DNA of 64,000 nt, taken from contig CAJSYZ010000002.1 of assembly GCA_910574455.1 (NCBI GenBank), positions 5,543,671 to 5,607,670 on the forward strand, in the 5' to 3' direction. A program made the position numbers and the translations under genes. Source of the stretch: Trichaptum fuscoviolaceum. Its lineage: Eukaryota > Basidiomycota > Agaricomycetes > Hymenochaetales > Trichaptaceae. Positions 43,543 through 56,411 of this stretch are shown in pieces; the stretch's first letter is position 1, and each line of letters starts with the position of its first letter. The notes under the pieces were generated by a model that saw only the letters and a list, made by a program, of their open reading frames with translations, searched no databases and was not told the DNA's origin.

Positions 43543-46500
43543 ATGTCGGACCCGCTGTCTATTGCCACAACAGTTGCGCAGACCGCGCAAAAGCTCTACG
43601 CCGCAGTGGTTCAAGTGAGCACCACGTTCGATATCACTGAGTCAACAGTACTAATATTTATCTACCTCATAGCTCCAAGAAAATCAGAGCGAAATTTACG
43701 TGCTGGCCATTGAGTTGGTGAATGATACAGTCGACCTCACCAATCTGCTGAAGCCTTGCGCTGGCGAACGTGTATCCGAGTTACACGTAATGTTGGAGAG
43801 CTTGATTGAGTACGTTCAAGTTACAGTCCATTTTTATATATATTAATCCATACGTCATCCTTTCTTCAGACACTTCGATGTGATTTACACCGAACTGAAG
43901 GAGCTCCTTCCTGAACTTGAAGCTCCTTCAAAGCGGGGAAAGCAACCCTTCAAACGCGCGTTTAATTGGGGAAAAAACATTTACAAGGCAGATTCAATCA
44001 AAGAGAAGATCAAATCATTGCATGAAAGAGTTAGCAGAGCCCAGCACAGATTCTTAGTCCGTAAAAAAACAAATTCGCTAAATAGCCAAATATTGAATGT
44101 TCCTCTTTTAGATAAAGAACTCCCTGTCGATGGCTCTGAATTTAGAGAATGTGAAAGGCCCAGTATCAGCGTTGGAAGAGGGCATGCGTCTTCTGGTACG
44201 GGAGGCTCAGAGTAACTCGGAAAAGGCGAATGAGGTGTTTGGTGTCGATCAGATGACAAAAGCGGAAAGAGAGGCAGCACTGCACACGACTTCACTTGTA
44301 TGTTTCCTTGGATTTCTCAAAGTCAGGAGCTCATTAAAATCGGATAGGACCTCTCGGTCACCACGAAAGACGAGAATCTTGTCCTCCTTCGCCTTAAGAT
44401 CCGCACACTTCAGAAGGCGTTGGACGCAAATGCTCCTACTCTATACAGAGACTCAAATTTACGACCGAAGGAAGAATATGAACCGAAGCTCGACGACCCA
44501 TTCTATGACGTCCACAGGAATCCCTCTGGCTCATGGAGACGACAGGATGCTTTGATGGAAACCATCAACTTGTTGAGCTTAATGCAGGACCCAGTGCTTC
44601 TGGCACGTACACCCGCAATCATCTTGTTCACCAGAGCGGACGATCTTTCAAGATCTTTGCGTTCCCTTGGTCTTCTAAAAGAAGCCTTTCACCTTTGCAC
44701 GATAGCGCACGACGTTATACTGAAAGTGTCCAAGGACAACATCGAGCCCTACCGCGAATACCTTGCCTCATCTTTGATGACTCTATCGATCGGTCGCGGT
44801 GACATGGGTGATCTGAAAGGGGCGATTGTCGCCAGTGAAGAAACGGTGCAGATGTTTAGGTCTCTGGTCAAGGCAGACGCGGATACATTTTCCTCAAAGC
44901 TTGCGCAGTCTCTGAACATCCTGTCTATACATCTCAGTAGTGCAGGGAAAAGGGTCGATGCGTTCGCTGCGTCCCAGGAATCAGTTGACATTCTTAGACC
45001 ATTGACCGAGTCGAACCCCGACGCTTACGGTTTAGATCTTGCAAAAAGTTTGAATAGTCTGTCTGATCGTCTCAGTGACGCAGGAAGAAAGAACGAAGCG
45101 CTCGCTGCAACGCAGGAAGCGGTAGAGATGCTTAAAAAACTGGCCGAAAAGAACCTCACACATCCCGCATTCCATATTCTATTACTGGGCAACCTGTCGA
45201 TGCGTCTCAGTGACGTAGGAAAGATAGACGAAGCGCTCACAACAATCGAGAACGTAATAGAGACAAGTCGAACACGGGCCGAGGCGAATCCCGATGCTTT
45301 TACTCATATTCTTGCGAGGTCTCTGACCATTCTGTCATTTTTTCTCAAGGACAGTGGAAAGACGGATGAGGCACTGGCTGTAATCCAGGAGGCGGAGAAG
45401 ATATATCGAGCTCTTGATGAGGCAACCCCTGGCGCTTTCGCTTCAGACGTTGCGGGTACTTGTATCAATCTCTCGAACTACCTCAGTGCTGCAGGAAAGA
45501 AGGACGAGGCGCTCGCTGTGGTCCAGGAAGCAGAGAAGATTCATCGAGCACGGGCCGAATTATACCCCGATGCTCTAAATCCGAGTCTTGTAAAAGCCTT
45601 GGCTACCCTGTCCCATCGTCTCGATGACGTCGGGAAAGGAGAGGAGGCACTCGCTGTAAACGAAGAGGTGGTGAAAACTTACAGGGCATTGTCCGAGAAA
45701 AGCCCTGGCACCTATTGTCCAGAACTTGCAGAGTCTCTCCACCGACTATCTCAGCGTCTCAAGAACGTAGGAAGGAGTGACGATTCGCTCGCCGCAGTTC
45801 AGGAATCGGCGACGATCTATAGCGCACTAGCCGACGATAACCCGGAGACATTCAATGCGGCTCTTGCGTCTTCTCTCAACAGTTTGTCTCGGCGCTACAG
45901 AGACGTTGGGAAGAATGACGAGGCACTTGCTGCAATCCAGGCAGCGGAGAAGAAATACCGAGCTCTGGCCAGAACGAACCCGGAAGCTTTCTATCCACAT
46001 TTTGCGAAGTCTTTGAGCAACCTGTCTCATTGTCTGACCGACGCTGGAAGGATGGAAGAGGCGCTTGCTGCAAGGCAGGAAGAGATGAGCATACGCAGAG
46101 TACTGGCAGAGAAGAACCCAGTTGTTCTCCTTCCTAAGTTTGCAAGGCTTCTGAGAGGGCTTTCAAAGCTTCTCAGTGAAGCTAGAAAGACGGACGAGGC
46201 GCTCGCTGCGATCCAGGAAGCGGAGAAGATACATCGAACTCTTGCCGAGTCAGACCCTGTCGCTTTCAACGCAGACTTAGCGAAATCCTTAATCAATCTT
46301 TCAAGCTGCTTAAGCGCAACAGGGAAGAGAGGGGAAGCGCTTACTGCAAGCCAGGAAGCGGAGAAGATTTATCGAGCACTTTCCAACGAAAATCCTGAGG
46401 AGTTTCATCCAGATCTCGCGCTGTCTCTGTACATTCTGTCTCTGCATCTAGATGGTGCAGAGGAAAAGGAACAGTCACTCGCCACGATGCAGGAAGCTGA

Positions 46501-46927
46501 GGAGATGTATCGAGTATTAGCCCGGGCGAACCCTCACGCCTATTGTCCGAATCTTGCAGATGTTCTTTACAAGCTGTCTTCATATCTCAGTGGTACAGGA
46601 AAGAGGGACGAGGCACTCGCTGCGATCATGGAATCGGTGGAAATCCATAGAGTACTGGCTGAAAAAATCCCGGAGATGTCTGATCAAAAGAAACTCGCAA
46701 GTTCTCTGAACAGTTTGTCTAAGTGTCTTAGTGACGTAGGAGAGATGGACGGGGCGCTCGAAGCTAGCAAGGAAGCAGCGCTACTGTATATTGAACTTTA
46801 CAAGCAATACCCAGATGACTTCCGCACAGATACTGCAGATGCACTTGAAGTCTTTCGGGATTGTCTTCAATCGGTTGGGAGGACGGAGGAAGCTCAGGCC
46901 GCGGGTGAATTGGCCCTCCAGATCTAA
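43543..46927 (+). CDS. Helical-bundle plus TPR-array protein
   Basis: Exons 43543-43614, 43673-43809, 43870-44056, 44112-44297 and 44348-46927 give 1053 residues. MSDPLSIATTVAQTAQKLYAAVVQ is the first helix. Exons 2 and 3 are longer than the family standard (137 and 187 nt instead of 134 and 169), marking a diverged lineage. Exon 3 retains FNWGKNIYKADSIKEKI and exon 4 ANEVFGVDQMTKAEREAAL. The last exon starts DLSVTTKDENLVLLRLKIRTL, then DDPFYDVHRNPSGSW, SLRSLGLLKEAFHLCTIAHDVI and about 16 TPR units that are more diverged from one another than in the 35931 gene. It ends LYKQYPDDF...AGELALQI. The upstream motif TTCAAGTTCAGGGT (about 85 bp before the ATG) recurs in the promoter of 22649. Confidence 0.86.
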
Positions 46928-47256
46928 GTCTCGTTTTGTTTTGATTACACACTTGATTTCTTGCTACTAGCTATGTTCATGTGTAACAATAATTATGTAT
47001 GTAGCATAAAGATCTCAATCTGTACTATGTAATGGCTCTATTGACAACATAGACTGCATGATCATTACTTCATAACATTTGAAGCTCAATACATATATAT
47101 GTAATTATACTGTGCAAATGCCAGTCTGGTCAGAAATAAAACAGCCAAGTGTAATAACAAAGTAGAAAAAGAGTTATATTTACGAAAGGAGTGGTGGAAT
47201 GTACGTGGTATGCAAGAGAAAGATGAATAAAGTGAACGTGCCTGGGGAGAAATCAA
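46928..47256. other. 3' flank of TPR gene, nothing recognised
   Basis: AT-rich stretch after the stop at 46927, holding likely polyadenylation sequence but no gene or repeat boundary apart from the target duplication at 47257. Confidence 0.4.
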
Positions 47257-47266
47257 CGTAAAGCTA
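47257..47266 (+). repeat. Left 10-bp flanking direct repeat (putative target duplication)
   Basis: CGTAAAGCTA, repeated at 48273-48282 on the other side of the inverted-repeat element. Confidence 0.7.
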
Positions 47267-48272
47267 GCGGCTGTACGAAAAGGCCGCCTACAAGTACCGC
47301 CGCTGCCGCATGCAGTAGGCGGCACTTTCTATACAGGACCGCATGCAGTACTAGTAGGCGTAGGCGGTCATTGTACAAAGTGCCGCCTACGGTCTCGTAA
47401 GTGACCGGGGGCAAGAGCCCCAATAATATCTCAGATCTATCTAAGACCAAATAAATGTCACGAGACTATGGTCTGGGTCACTCTTTAGTAAATATATTCT
47501 CATACACTTTACTTAAGTCAATATTGGGTGTATTACTGTAGTTAGTTGAAAGTATTATATTAAGTGTTGTTAAGTTAAAATCAGGACAAATATACTGTGC
47601 GACTTGGTGTCTGAGAACAGCCTGAGGGGACAAGCGGACAACTTGAAGGATTACCAAAAACCGGGTAGTAACGGGCATTGACAAGTTTTACGAAGACTTC
47701 TCATTGACTTCCTACACCTTCTATACATGTGCCATTTTGGTCTCTATTTCTTGTAGTTAATTATCATCTATTTTTATATCTTATTAGTACATTACAATAG
47801 ACAGTACTGTGATTGTTTTATATCTAAACTACTTCTGCTATGCAAGTAATCATATTTTCGTATGCAAGATCTACAATTTGATGAGTGGCTGTGGGAAACT
47901 GAATGCATGGCTGTGTTTGTACCTGAGTCTAGTACGCTTTGGGAAGGTTCGGGACCCCGTTGCAACTCTGCATGCGGCTTGACTGCAGTCTTCAAGCCTG
48001 TATGCGGTAGTGTATGCGGCACTTCAGTGGCTGTGCCAGGGTTTGCATGCGGCATTTTTGACAGGTAGGCGGCAGTTTTGACAGGTAGGCGGCACTGCAT
48101 GCGGCAGTTTTGACAGCTGTGGCACATGCAATGACTTCATTAATTTCTACAGTATTTTATCTTATTTATCATTGGTTCCGTGTCTGCAGTCATGCATGCG
48201 GCAGCGGCGATACTTGTAGTAGGCGGCTGCATGCGGCAGCGGCGGCACTTGTAGGCGGCCTTTTCGTCAGGC
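47267..48272. mobile_element. 1006-bp GC-rich inverted-repeat element (MULE-like MITE candidate)
   Basis: The ends are inverted copies containing ACGAAAAGGCCGCCTACAAG followed by CCGCCGCTGCCGCATGCAG-like sequence, matching for roughly 45 bp with few differences. The element is flanked by a 10-bp direct repeat, CGTAAAGCTA. The interior is AT-rich and noncoding, but both halves carry many short copies of GCATGCGGCA and TAGGCGGCA in both orientations (for example 47290-47395 and 47970-48120). A 9-11 bp target duplication suggests a Mutator-like element, although the class is not certain. Open frames inside arise from the repeats and are not annotated. Confidence 0.75.
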
Positions 48273-48282
48273 CGTAAAGCTA
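48273..48282 (+). repeat. Right 10-bp flanking direct repeat
   Basis: CGTAAAGCTA, identical to 47257-47266. Confidence 0.7.
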
Positions 48283-49677
48283 AAAGCTAAAAGTCTAATT
48301 CTGAAAAGAAGGGTAGCAGTACATAGTAACGGAAGTTAAACTAATAACGGACATATCATTGGTCCATTTATAACAATTTGACCACTATGGAAAATAGGAC
48401 TCCGATTCAGCGAAAGATACATTTGATCCTACACCAATGATCACTGTTGAATTCAGTTTCCAAGTCTGCCTCCTTCTCAAACCTGATCACCCGTATCGGC
48501 ATGAAACTTTCCGGCCGTGACCTTCTATTTGATTTCCCCCGACTCACATACATTTTGGGGCCACCGATTGCACAAAAATGCCCCGAACGCACTTCCGTCC
48601 TAAAACCCGTTATACGAAGCGTTCACTCTGGCCAAACACTGAGCGACGGAGGCCCAGGAAAATGAGAAATGAAGGTACTCAGTACTGCTCACTCTGGAAT
48701 TCAGCCGCTTCTACACATGAGTCGAAAGACTGAGTACCAGCCGCCATATATTTGTTTACACATGCGTTTTGATTTTCGTCGCGGCTGGTCTTGAGGTCAC
48801 TACAAACAGTTCGATTAGAAACTAATCCACACTCTGGGCTGACACCACGGCAGCCCGGACATGTATCAGACTCGCCGTGTATCGAGACCGTCACAGTGGC
48901 ACAGCAACTGTGGCTAGCTCTCCGCCGACGTCTTCCTGTGGGGTGACAGAATTACGCTTGTAGTACGAAACATAATATCTGCATCTCCCTGTCAAGTGGC
49001 CACAGCTCTGCGCCGCTAACCTAACACAATCAAAGTAGTATTCCACGTCCCCCCATACGGGAGAAGTCGCCCCAAACACGCGCGAGTCAGAACCGCAGCA
49101 GATCAAGCGCCATCTCCGACGTCCTACTAAATGACAAGGTCACGACTGGACGTCACCGGGGATGAAGGGACGCCTCTGTAAGAGATCATGGTGGTCTGAT
49201 CAAAAGAGAGACGACGGGCGTACCCAGCCACTTATACTCTTTGGATTTTGATGCAGGCGGATGACGACGCAGAGCGGCTGACGTGGTTGGAGCCCTAGAA
49301 TGGGTTCACAACATATGAGGTTAGCTTGAAGGCCCGGTTGGTTTCATAATGTGTGTCTTGTATAGTCAACGGTGATGATACAGCGGCATTCATCCTTCCT
49401 AACCAACGGGCACGATTCCGTCTACACATTCAGGAAGAATATTAGAAATTACAAGTCATGTCGCTTCTTGCCCGGAGCGCCGATTCAATCAAGCGAACCG
49501 AATTACACTGTGGAACATTTAATGCAACTGAAGGATCTTACGCCACGAAGAAATACAACAAATTTGTGAATTGAACAGACACAAGAATAATGGTCGAAAC
49601 CGGGAAAAGATAAACTGGCAGAAAGAAAGGAAAATGAACAAATTACAGACCTAAGGTTTGCCTGACTACTCGTCAGT
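48283..49677. other. Intergenic with one dispersed repeat
   Basis: About 1.4 kb between the inverted-repeat element and the F-box gene. Apart from the dispersed repeat copy at 48728-48936, no gene, RNA or element boundary was recognised. Confidence 0.45.
48728..48936 (-). repeat. Dispersed repeat, copy 2 (inverted)
   Basis: Inverted, diverged counterpart of 41073-41276. On the minus strand it reads GGAAGACGTCGGCGGAGAG through to GGCGGCTGGTACTCAG. Confidence 0.75.
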
Positions 49678-49740
49678 GAAGTCGAGCTCTGGAACAAATT
49701 CTTTGATAATGTCGTCGGTGAAAGTGCGAGCCTTTCATTG
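49678..49740 (-). other. Candidate C-terminal exon of the F-box gene
   Basis: The minus strand from about 49740 reads ARTFTDDIIKEFVPELDFTDE then TAG, preceded by AATGAAAG, a possible acceptor. The acidic, gene-like character suggests a real final exon, but I found no in-frame splice linking it to the main coding region, which already ends in TGA at 49848. Confidence 0.35.
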
Positions 49741-49847
49741 AGGTATCAAATCTGTCTTCTCTTCAGTCGTTAGGTATTTTGTCCTGCAAAAAGACGATTC
49801 CTCAGAAACATACCGTTGTCCCTCTCATCTACATCAGTGGTCCTGCA

Positions 49848-51627
49848 TCACTCAAAGAATCGGATATACACCGATCTGCCATAAAGGTACCAAAGGGCGC
49901 CGCTGTACTCATCCAAATTCAGCTTGTACAGAAGGGCGTCTATACTTCTCGGGCGTCGAAGTTTCTTACACAGTAGCGTGAGGTCGTGCTCAGGCTGTGC
50001 TACAGTTTCGAAGTCGGTACCCGATTCATTGGGACCAGACTCCCGCACCGGTCTCTCCAGTAAATCGTTCAAATCAATTGCACATATATGTTCCGGGTTG
50101 TCAGCATAATCGCAAATCATCCCTACGACACGTCCCGTTCGCGAGGAGGCTTCCCACCGGTAATTCGTCTCGTCCTCGTCATCATCCACTGAATACAATG
50201 GGGACTGTCGTTGACATGTGAGTATATAATCACTTGCGTTGGCGCTTCCGATAGTACGGGAGGCGCGGTCGCTGTTAAGTTTTGTGATTGGGGAAAATTC
50301 GAGATGGTTGACCATGCAGTAACCTTCTCCTTGCTCAGCATATAGGTATACAAATAGGAGGATTCGTGTAGTGAATCCAACGGCATCGAATTCGTGTAGG
50401 CTTGGGCATCTCCAGGAATCGGTACAGACAGACGTAAATACAACGGATACGTTCACCGAGCTTCCGTGTACAGCTTCCGGGAGCGCAAGCGGGAGAACAT
50501 GGATGAAGACAGCCTCTGATTGAATCAGAACTGGCGAAGAAGAGTTGGGTTTCTTCCCGGAGGTGGAAGACTTGACTGCTGCGAATATAAGAGATAAAGG
50601 AGCTGCCGCGAATGCAATTGTGCCCGATTCCATGCGGATAGCGCACAAGACGTGGCCCTGAGCTATATGAATGTCGTTGATGAGGCTCTGAATATGCAGA
50701 TTGTCAGGGGGTTAACCATACGACTTTTACGTGACTCACCATTTTTTCAATAATCGCTTCCTCACCTGTCCTCCAGTTAGCCACAAAGATCGAGTTGCGC
50801 ATCGCAGCCACCACCACTTTATTCGTCAGTTTGATTTTGTAAATATCATCGGCCATTCCTCCAATGCCTTGGCCTTCACCTGGCGAATACGAGAAGGACT
50901 GAACAATGCTTGAGGCCCCTGATTGTAGATCGATACGAACTACCGTGACGCTTTTTGAATCCCCGATAAGATTGACAGAACATGTAATTGCTTAGAAAAT
51001 TGTGCTCACAGTCGTTTGTCAGAATGGCCTGTAAGGTAGGCTAGAATGAGCATGGGTTCATCGATATCGATGAGACAGTCGATACATTCAACACTCTCTG
51101 CATCGGGTGGCGGTTGATGAGAGCAGATATTGATTTTCTCCTCGATGTCATAGCAATGAAAACATCCGTCTTCTGCCTGAAAGACAAAATAACTTCCTCC
51201 GGGAACAAGCATTCCTTGGGTTTCAGCATTGTCATGAGCTTCCTTGAGCTTCAAGACGGTGCTCCAGGTTGCTTCTGGTCCTTTCGAGGACGTCCAGTTC
51301 AGACGACCTCTCACTGCTCGGATTGCTATCTCTCGCAGATTCTCCACAGACAAGGATTGCAACGTCTCATGGGGTAAGAGATTTGGAGCGTGGTGGTGGT
51401 CGAGATTTTGAACCAGCGCCAACCACAGATGGCGAGACGATATCAAATCTCGAAGATCCTTGCAGGTCTTCGGGAATCTCAGTGTCAGTATTCGTGATGC
51501 AGAGTTGCGAAGAACACTTCGAAACACATACCTGTTCTACTCTCAATATTGTACGGATGTCACACCAAAGCAGCACAGCAACGATGATGTCCTTTTTGAG
51601 GTCAGAAAATTTCACTGCTTTGTTCAT
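49848..51627 (-). CDS. F-box protein
   Basis: Exons 51627-51532, 51467-51010, 50951-50741 and 50687-49848 give 534 residues. The N-terminus is an F-box: MNKAVKFSDLKKDIIVAVLL then WCDIRTILRVEQ and TCKDLRDLISSRHLWLALV. The rest is beta-rich with short repeats typical of basidiomycete F-box proteins (ILAYLTGHSD; SIFVANWRTGEEAII; SLINDIHIAQGHVLC), perhaps a divergent propeller. F-box proteins recruit substrates to SCF ubiquitin ligases through Skp1; the target is unknown. All splice phases agree. An additional C-terminal exon at 49678-49740 is possible. Confidence 0.8.
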
Positions 51628-53009
51628 TGCCAAAGCTCGGTCGGATGAGGAGCTGATTTGCAGATGAGCGAAGGGATAAGTGATGTTGGGACAATCGATA
51701 ATTTGGACCTTTAAAGCAACAGGTTTAGTAAGGGTCCAATACACGAGTTTCATATACATACTATCACTGGTACCATTCGTGGGTAAGTAGCAATCATGCT
51801 GTCGACCAAGAACATATTCAACACGAAGTACCGGAATATCAGAGTGCCGGTCGCCTTCTGTTGACTAGCAAGCATGCAGGATCCTGAGGTAATAGGGCAC
51901 TTCAGTAGAAGTACCGCGAGTCTATTGGGCAGATTGAATATCACGTCTCCTGAACATAATAAACACAGCACAACGAGCCATTTGCACCCAGCAGCAGATG
52001 GTGCGGACATTGTGCTTCACCGTCACCATCGCCACGCCGCTCTCAGGCTGCCATTCCCCGCCGCCATCACAGCGCCAACAATCGCTATGCATTCAAGTTC
52101 AGTCATCTTAGGCCGTTATAAGATCGTAACCTGTCGGGACCAACGTCATTCTCGCCGGTGATATGTAGAGCGTACAGCAGTTAGAAAGCAGCACCCAGCA
52201 TCGGGATGAGCCTGATCTCGGGTATCCCAATGTCTTCGCATCTCCATACACTCCGTTCCCCACCGCACGACTACACCAATATTACCACCTCAAAGCGAGT
52301 CGTGCCTCCCGTTCGCTCGACGCACAGGACTTCGTCGCGGGGCACCGCAGATCCCCCAAATAGCCAGCATGCTTGCTCTGGTGATTGGTATCCAATATGG
52401 AGTTTAACGAGGATGAAGTTGGCCGTTGACGTGTTCATGGAGGACGTGGAAGCGAGAAGACTGTGGACATGCTGTACCTCCTCTCACAATTCGTCGGGTC
52501 CCCACGAATGCTAAGCCCCAATGTAGAGGCTAAGCGATGAAAGGTCGGGTATTGCAAGACTGATGGGTGCCTTTGCGACGTAAGAGAAAGCAATCGCAGG
52601 CGTGATAGCAGGTTAGCTTTCTATCAATGGGCTTGCTGAAGTTGGTCTGAGTGGCGTAGCGTATGTTGCAGGAAGGAAAGGGAAAGAAATCGCGAGCGCG
52701 TCTGACCGGTCAGCAGGTTTCTCCCAACCACTGGCAGTTTCGCTGCTTCTTCACTACGTATGCCTATCTCTTTCTTCTTGTTGATGATCAGTTTCAAGCA
52801 CTAAATCACTGACTCGAATGTACTTGTACACCAGCCGTTAGCATACTACATATGTAAATGTCCCTTTTACTGAACTCATCCGTGATGAAACTAACTTATA
52901 TCTCAATACTGTAATTGCACCGCGTGAAAAACAACCTAAGCTATAAATTACAAACGATAAGTGATTAAAATGTACAGGTACGTATAACTTTGAGGAATCG
53001 AAAAAAAAA
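51628..53009. other. Intergenic, nothing recognised
   Basis: About 1.4 kb upstream of the F-box gene and downstream of the next TPR gene. Short open frames only (for example 52206-52514) without recognisable motifs. Confidence 0.45.
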
Positions 53010-55627
53010 TCAATCTCGGAGCCGATGAGCCTCTTCCTCCACGCTAACGGCTTCCCCCAGCTTTCCTGTAGCCTGAAGACAGTCCCGGAGAACGTCCAAT
53101 GCTTCTGCGAGAAGTGGCCGGAAGGACTTAGGGTATTGACCGTAAAGACGCCTGAAAATATCCACCGACTCTTTGATCGCGACGAGCGCGGCTTGTGTTT
53201 GTCCCGAGCCTTCAAGGCAGATCGACAAGGTCTGTAGAGATTCTGCCAGATTTGGGTCAGAGCCGCCCGGGCTGGTTTTCACTAGTTCGCGGTTGACCTC
53301 CACCGACTCGCTAGCTGAAGCCAGAGCTTGCTCTCCGTTTTCCGCGGCAGTTTGACAGATCGAGAGGACATTCAAGGATAGCGCAAGGTCCTTATTGTAG
53401 GCCTCCGGGCCGCGTTCTTCCGCGAGTTTCTTGCAAATTGTCACAGATTCCTCCGCAGCCGCCAATGCACCTGCTGAATCACCAGCCAAGGAGAGGTGCT
53501 TGGCAAAGTTCCTAAGTAGCTCCACGAAAAGTGGACTGTATGTGTTATTGTTTGTCTCGACCAGTACACGACACATATCCACCGATTCCTTGCTTGCACT
53601 AACAGCTTCTTCCTTCCTCCCTACGCCAGCAAGATGTACAGACAGACTGTCGAGAACATTCGCAAGATCAGAACGCAGGTTCTCGCTCGCCAGGCCTCGA
53701 TATATATCCACCGATTCAATAATTGCGATGAGCGCTTCCTCCTTCTTCCCCATCTCACTGAGTCGATAAGACAGGCCGTTCAAACTTGATGCATGAGCTT
53801 GTTTGAAGGCATCAGGGTTAGAGGTCGCGAGCTCTCGATATATCTTCTCCGCCTCCCGGTTTGCTGTAAGCGCCTCGTCCCTTTTCCCTATGGCACTGAG
53901 AAAGTTAGACAGATTGTCCAGAGACATCGCAAGGACTGGATTGAACGCTTTGGGGTTGGAGGCCGCAAGTGCTCGACGTATCTTCTCTGCTTCCTGAATG
54001 GCAACGAGTGCCTCAAGCTTAATTCCTACGTCACTGAACCGGAGAGACAGGTTGTTCAGGGAGCTCGCAAGTAATGGGTTGAATGTTCCAGGGTTGGATG
54101 CTACGAGCGCTCGAAATATTATCTCCGATTCCCGATTTGCTGCGAGCGCCTCGTCTTCCCTACCTACGACACCAAGAGCCACGGAAAGAAAGTCGAGAGA
54201 CCTTGCAAGTTCCGAGCGGAACGCCTCTGCGTCCATTGCAGCCAATGCTCTATAAATCGTCACTGCTTCTCTGCTGGCAGCAACCGCGTCGTCCAGGCGG
54301 CCCATATCACGACGGCAAATAGATAAAGTCAATAAGGATTGAGCATAATAGCCTCGGTAGGCCTCTTGATCGGTCTCTAACAGACTACCGATGACTTCAT
54401 GGGCTATTGTCCCGAGCTGCAACGCTTCTTTGAGCAGCCCAAGTGAACGCAGAGACCACGATAGTCCATCTGCTCTAATGAAGAGCACGAGTGTCGGCAT
54501 GCTTGCGATGGAGTCTGGGTTTTGCAGCTCGTCAAGCAATGCAACGGTCTCTATCAAAGCATTCGGTCGTCGCCATGCGCTGGATGGGTCGTCATGGATA
54601 GCATAAAATGGGTCGTCCGGTGTAGGACGGTAGTCTTGTATACCCTCCCCATTTGGTGCTCTCTTCAACGTAGGAGCGTTCGTGACCAGTGCCGTTCTAA
54701 GCGTACGAATTTTTAAGTCGACGAGGAAAAGTTGGTCGCTTTTCGTAGCGGCACTAAGGTCCTATTGAATAATAAGCCGTAAAGTATTTAAATAGAACGA
54801 GATAACCATACCAATGTAGTCTTGACTTTCTTAGTAACTGCGAGGTCCTGTATGAAGAAGATGAAATTCTGCTTCACGAGGAGATCGAGGAAACATACCA
54901 ATGTAGCCTTGTGAAGTTCCACTTTTCTTTCCTCAGTCGACATCTGGTCGATTCCAAAAATCTTCCTCGCTTCTTCTGAATCATGCTCCGCAACCTCTAA
55001 CCGCGTCTTGATGCTGCTTTGCAAGTGTGAAGCATCGCTACTAATTTTCAGGTCCATCGTCATAACAGTCATCATCTACGGATATCTAAGTATCTTAAGA
55101 TATCGAATGGCAATGACTTTGCGTACCGTAAAGTTTATCTTCGCATCTCGCACTCCTTCGCGCAGCTTCGCGATCTTCTTTTCAATCGACCTTGCATTTA
55201 GAAGGTTCTTGCAGCGTGTATACACGTGTTTAAAACGTCGCCCGCCTTGTTCCGGACGAAGACCCTTGCAATCGTTATGTATTTCATAGATTTTTCTGCA
55301 TAGTTTCGTTTATTAAAGAAAAGAAGTTTAATGTTTAGCAGAGTTGACGTACCCGATTAGCTCATAAAACGGTCTATCAAGCTCTTGACGGTCACCAACG
55401 TATCCTTTCCGCACTTGTGAGAGGACGTTGGTGTCCTTCTGCAACTCGGACAACAACTTGAAGATCTCCTTTTTATTATCGGAGTTCTGAAAGCACAGGC
55501 GTCAGGGCGGGTATTCTATCATTTTTGACATCGACGATAAAAGAATGGCGCTCACGATTTCAAGTGTATCTATGAGAGCAAGGATGACACTCGTGGTAGT
55601 CGTGATGATAGACAGCGGGTCCGCCAT
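53010..55627 (-). CDS. Helical-bundle plus TPR-array protein with extra linker micro-exon
   Basis: Exons 55627-55556, 55486-55353, 55295-55127, 55075-54899, 54847-54812 (36 nt) and 54761-53010 give 779 residues. MADPLSIITTTTSVILALIDTLEI forms the first helix. Then come NSDNKKEIFKLLSELQ, GDRQELDRPFYELI, HVYTRCKNLLNARSIEKKIAKL, VRDAKINFT and ARKIFGIDQMSTEERKVELHKATL. The 36-nt exon encodes DLAVTKKVKTTL, a duplicate of the linker start. The next exon begins DLSAATKSDQLFLVDLKIRTL and continues DDPFYAIHDDPSSAWRR, SLRSLGLLKEALQLGTIAHEVI and about ten TPR units, ending GQYPKSF...EEEAHRLRD. It is closest to the neighbour at 56640-60139, same orientation, consistent with tandem duplication. Confidence 0.86.
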
Positions 55628-56411
55628 ATAGGTGGTCGGGACAAGGAGCTGAAGCGATGATCGCTGCAGGACGCTGGGGATGGAGAGGCGGGGGCTACAT
55701 GTCCGGGAATCTAGGGATTCTAGATATATGAATGCTCGAGCGCTGAGCGACTGTCGGCACAGTTTAGAACATGATCATGATGCGTGATCTTGACCAGAGA
55801 ACAGCCAGCTCTGAGAATACGCCTCCGTCGGCTACGTTCAAGTTGTTGCTCAGTACAGCGATCCTGTGCCTGTCAGAGACTTCGCCTCAGGCTGTGCCTG
55901 GGAGTACCTGGTGTACTGAGTAACTTCGTTGTATCTTTCAAGATCATAGCAGCAGCAACACAGCGAGATTTTGAAGGGTTACGTAGAGACATGTTTGAAA
56001 GGTGGGTGCGTCGGTGGTAAAGGAATTGAGTGAACGCGACAAAGGCAACAACGTCGGCGAGTCTGCTTTTCCCGCGCCTCGGAGTGACGGTCACGGTCAC
56101 CGCTTAGTAGTGCTACCTGCTGTTGCACTCTTCTTCACCGCCTCGTCTACTCAAGCTCAATCAAACGGTAGCTCTTGAGGAAACCAATAGTCCACCATAG
56201 TACTTACTGGATCGCAAACCGCAAGCCGTGGGTGGGGGCCCTCCTGTTTGCCTCAGAACTCAACGCATGGCATCTAGAAACGTACGACTCGGGATATGAG
56301 CACATTGGCGATTGTGAATATGTATGGTTTGAGAGGATAGCGGTGAAGATACTGTGATATGTTGAGCTTGAAAGTTGAGTATATCTGGAAAACTCAACAT
56401 AAACAATGTTG
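55628..56411. other. Spacer between the two tandem TPR genes
   Basis: Promoter region of the 53010-55627 gene and 3' flank of the upstream gene. No gene recognised. Confidence 0.4.

Noticed and set aside
47792..48127. Open frames on both strands with repeated His/Cys/Leu pattern
   Set aside because: They are produced by GCATGCGGC repeats within the inverted-repeat element.
49372..49569. Small plus-strand frame near the F-box gene's 3' end
   Set aside because: No similarity to any family feature and opposite to the likely 3' untranslated region.
52206..52514. 102-residue plus-strand frame
   Set aside because: Low-complexity residue mix without domain features or splice partners.
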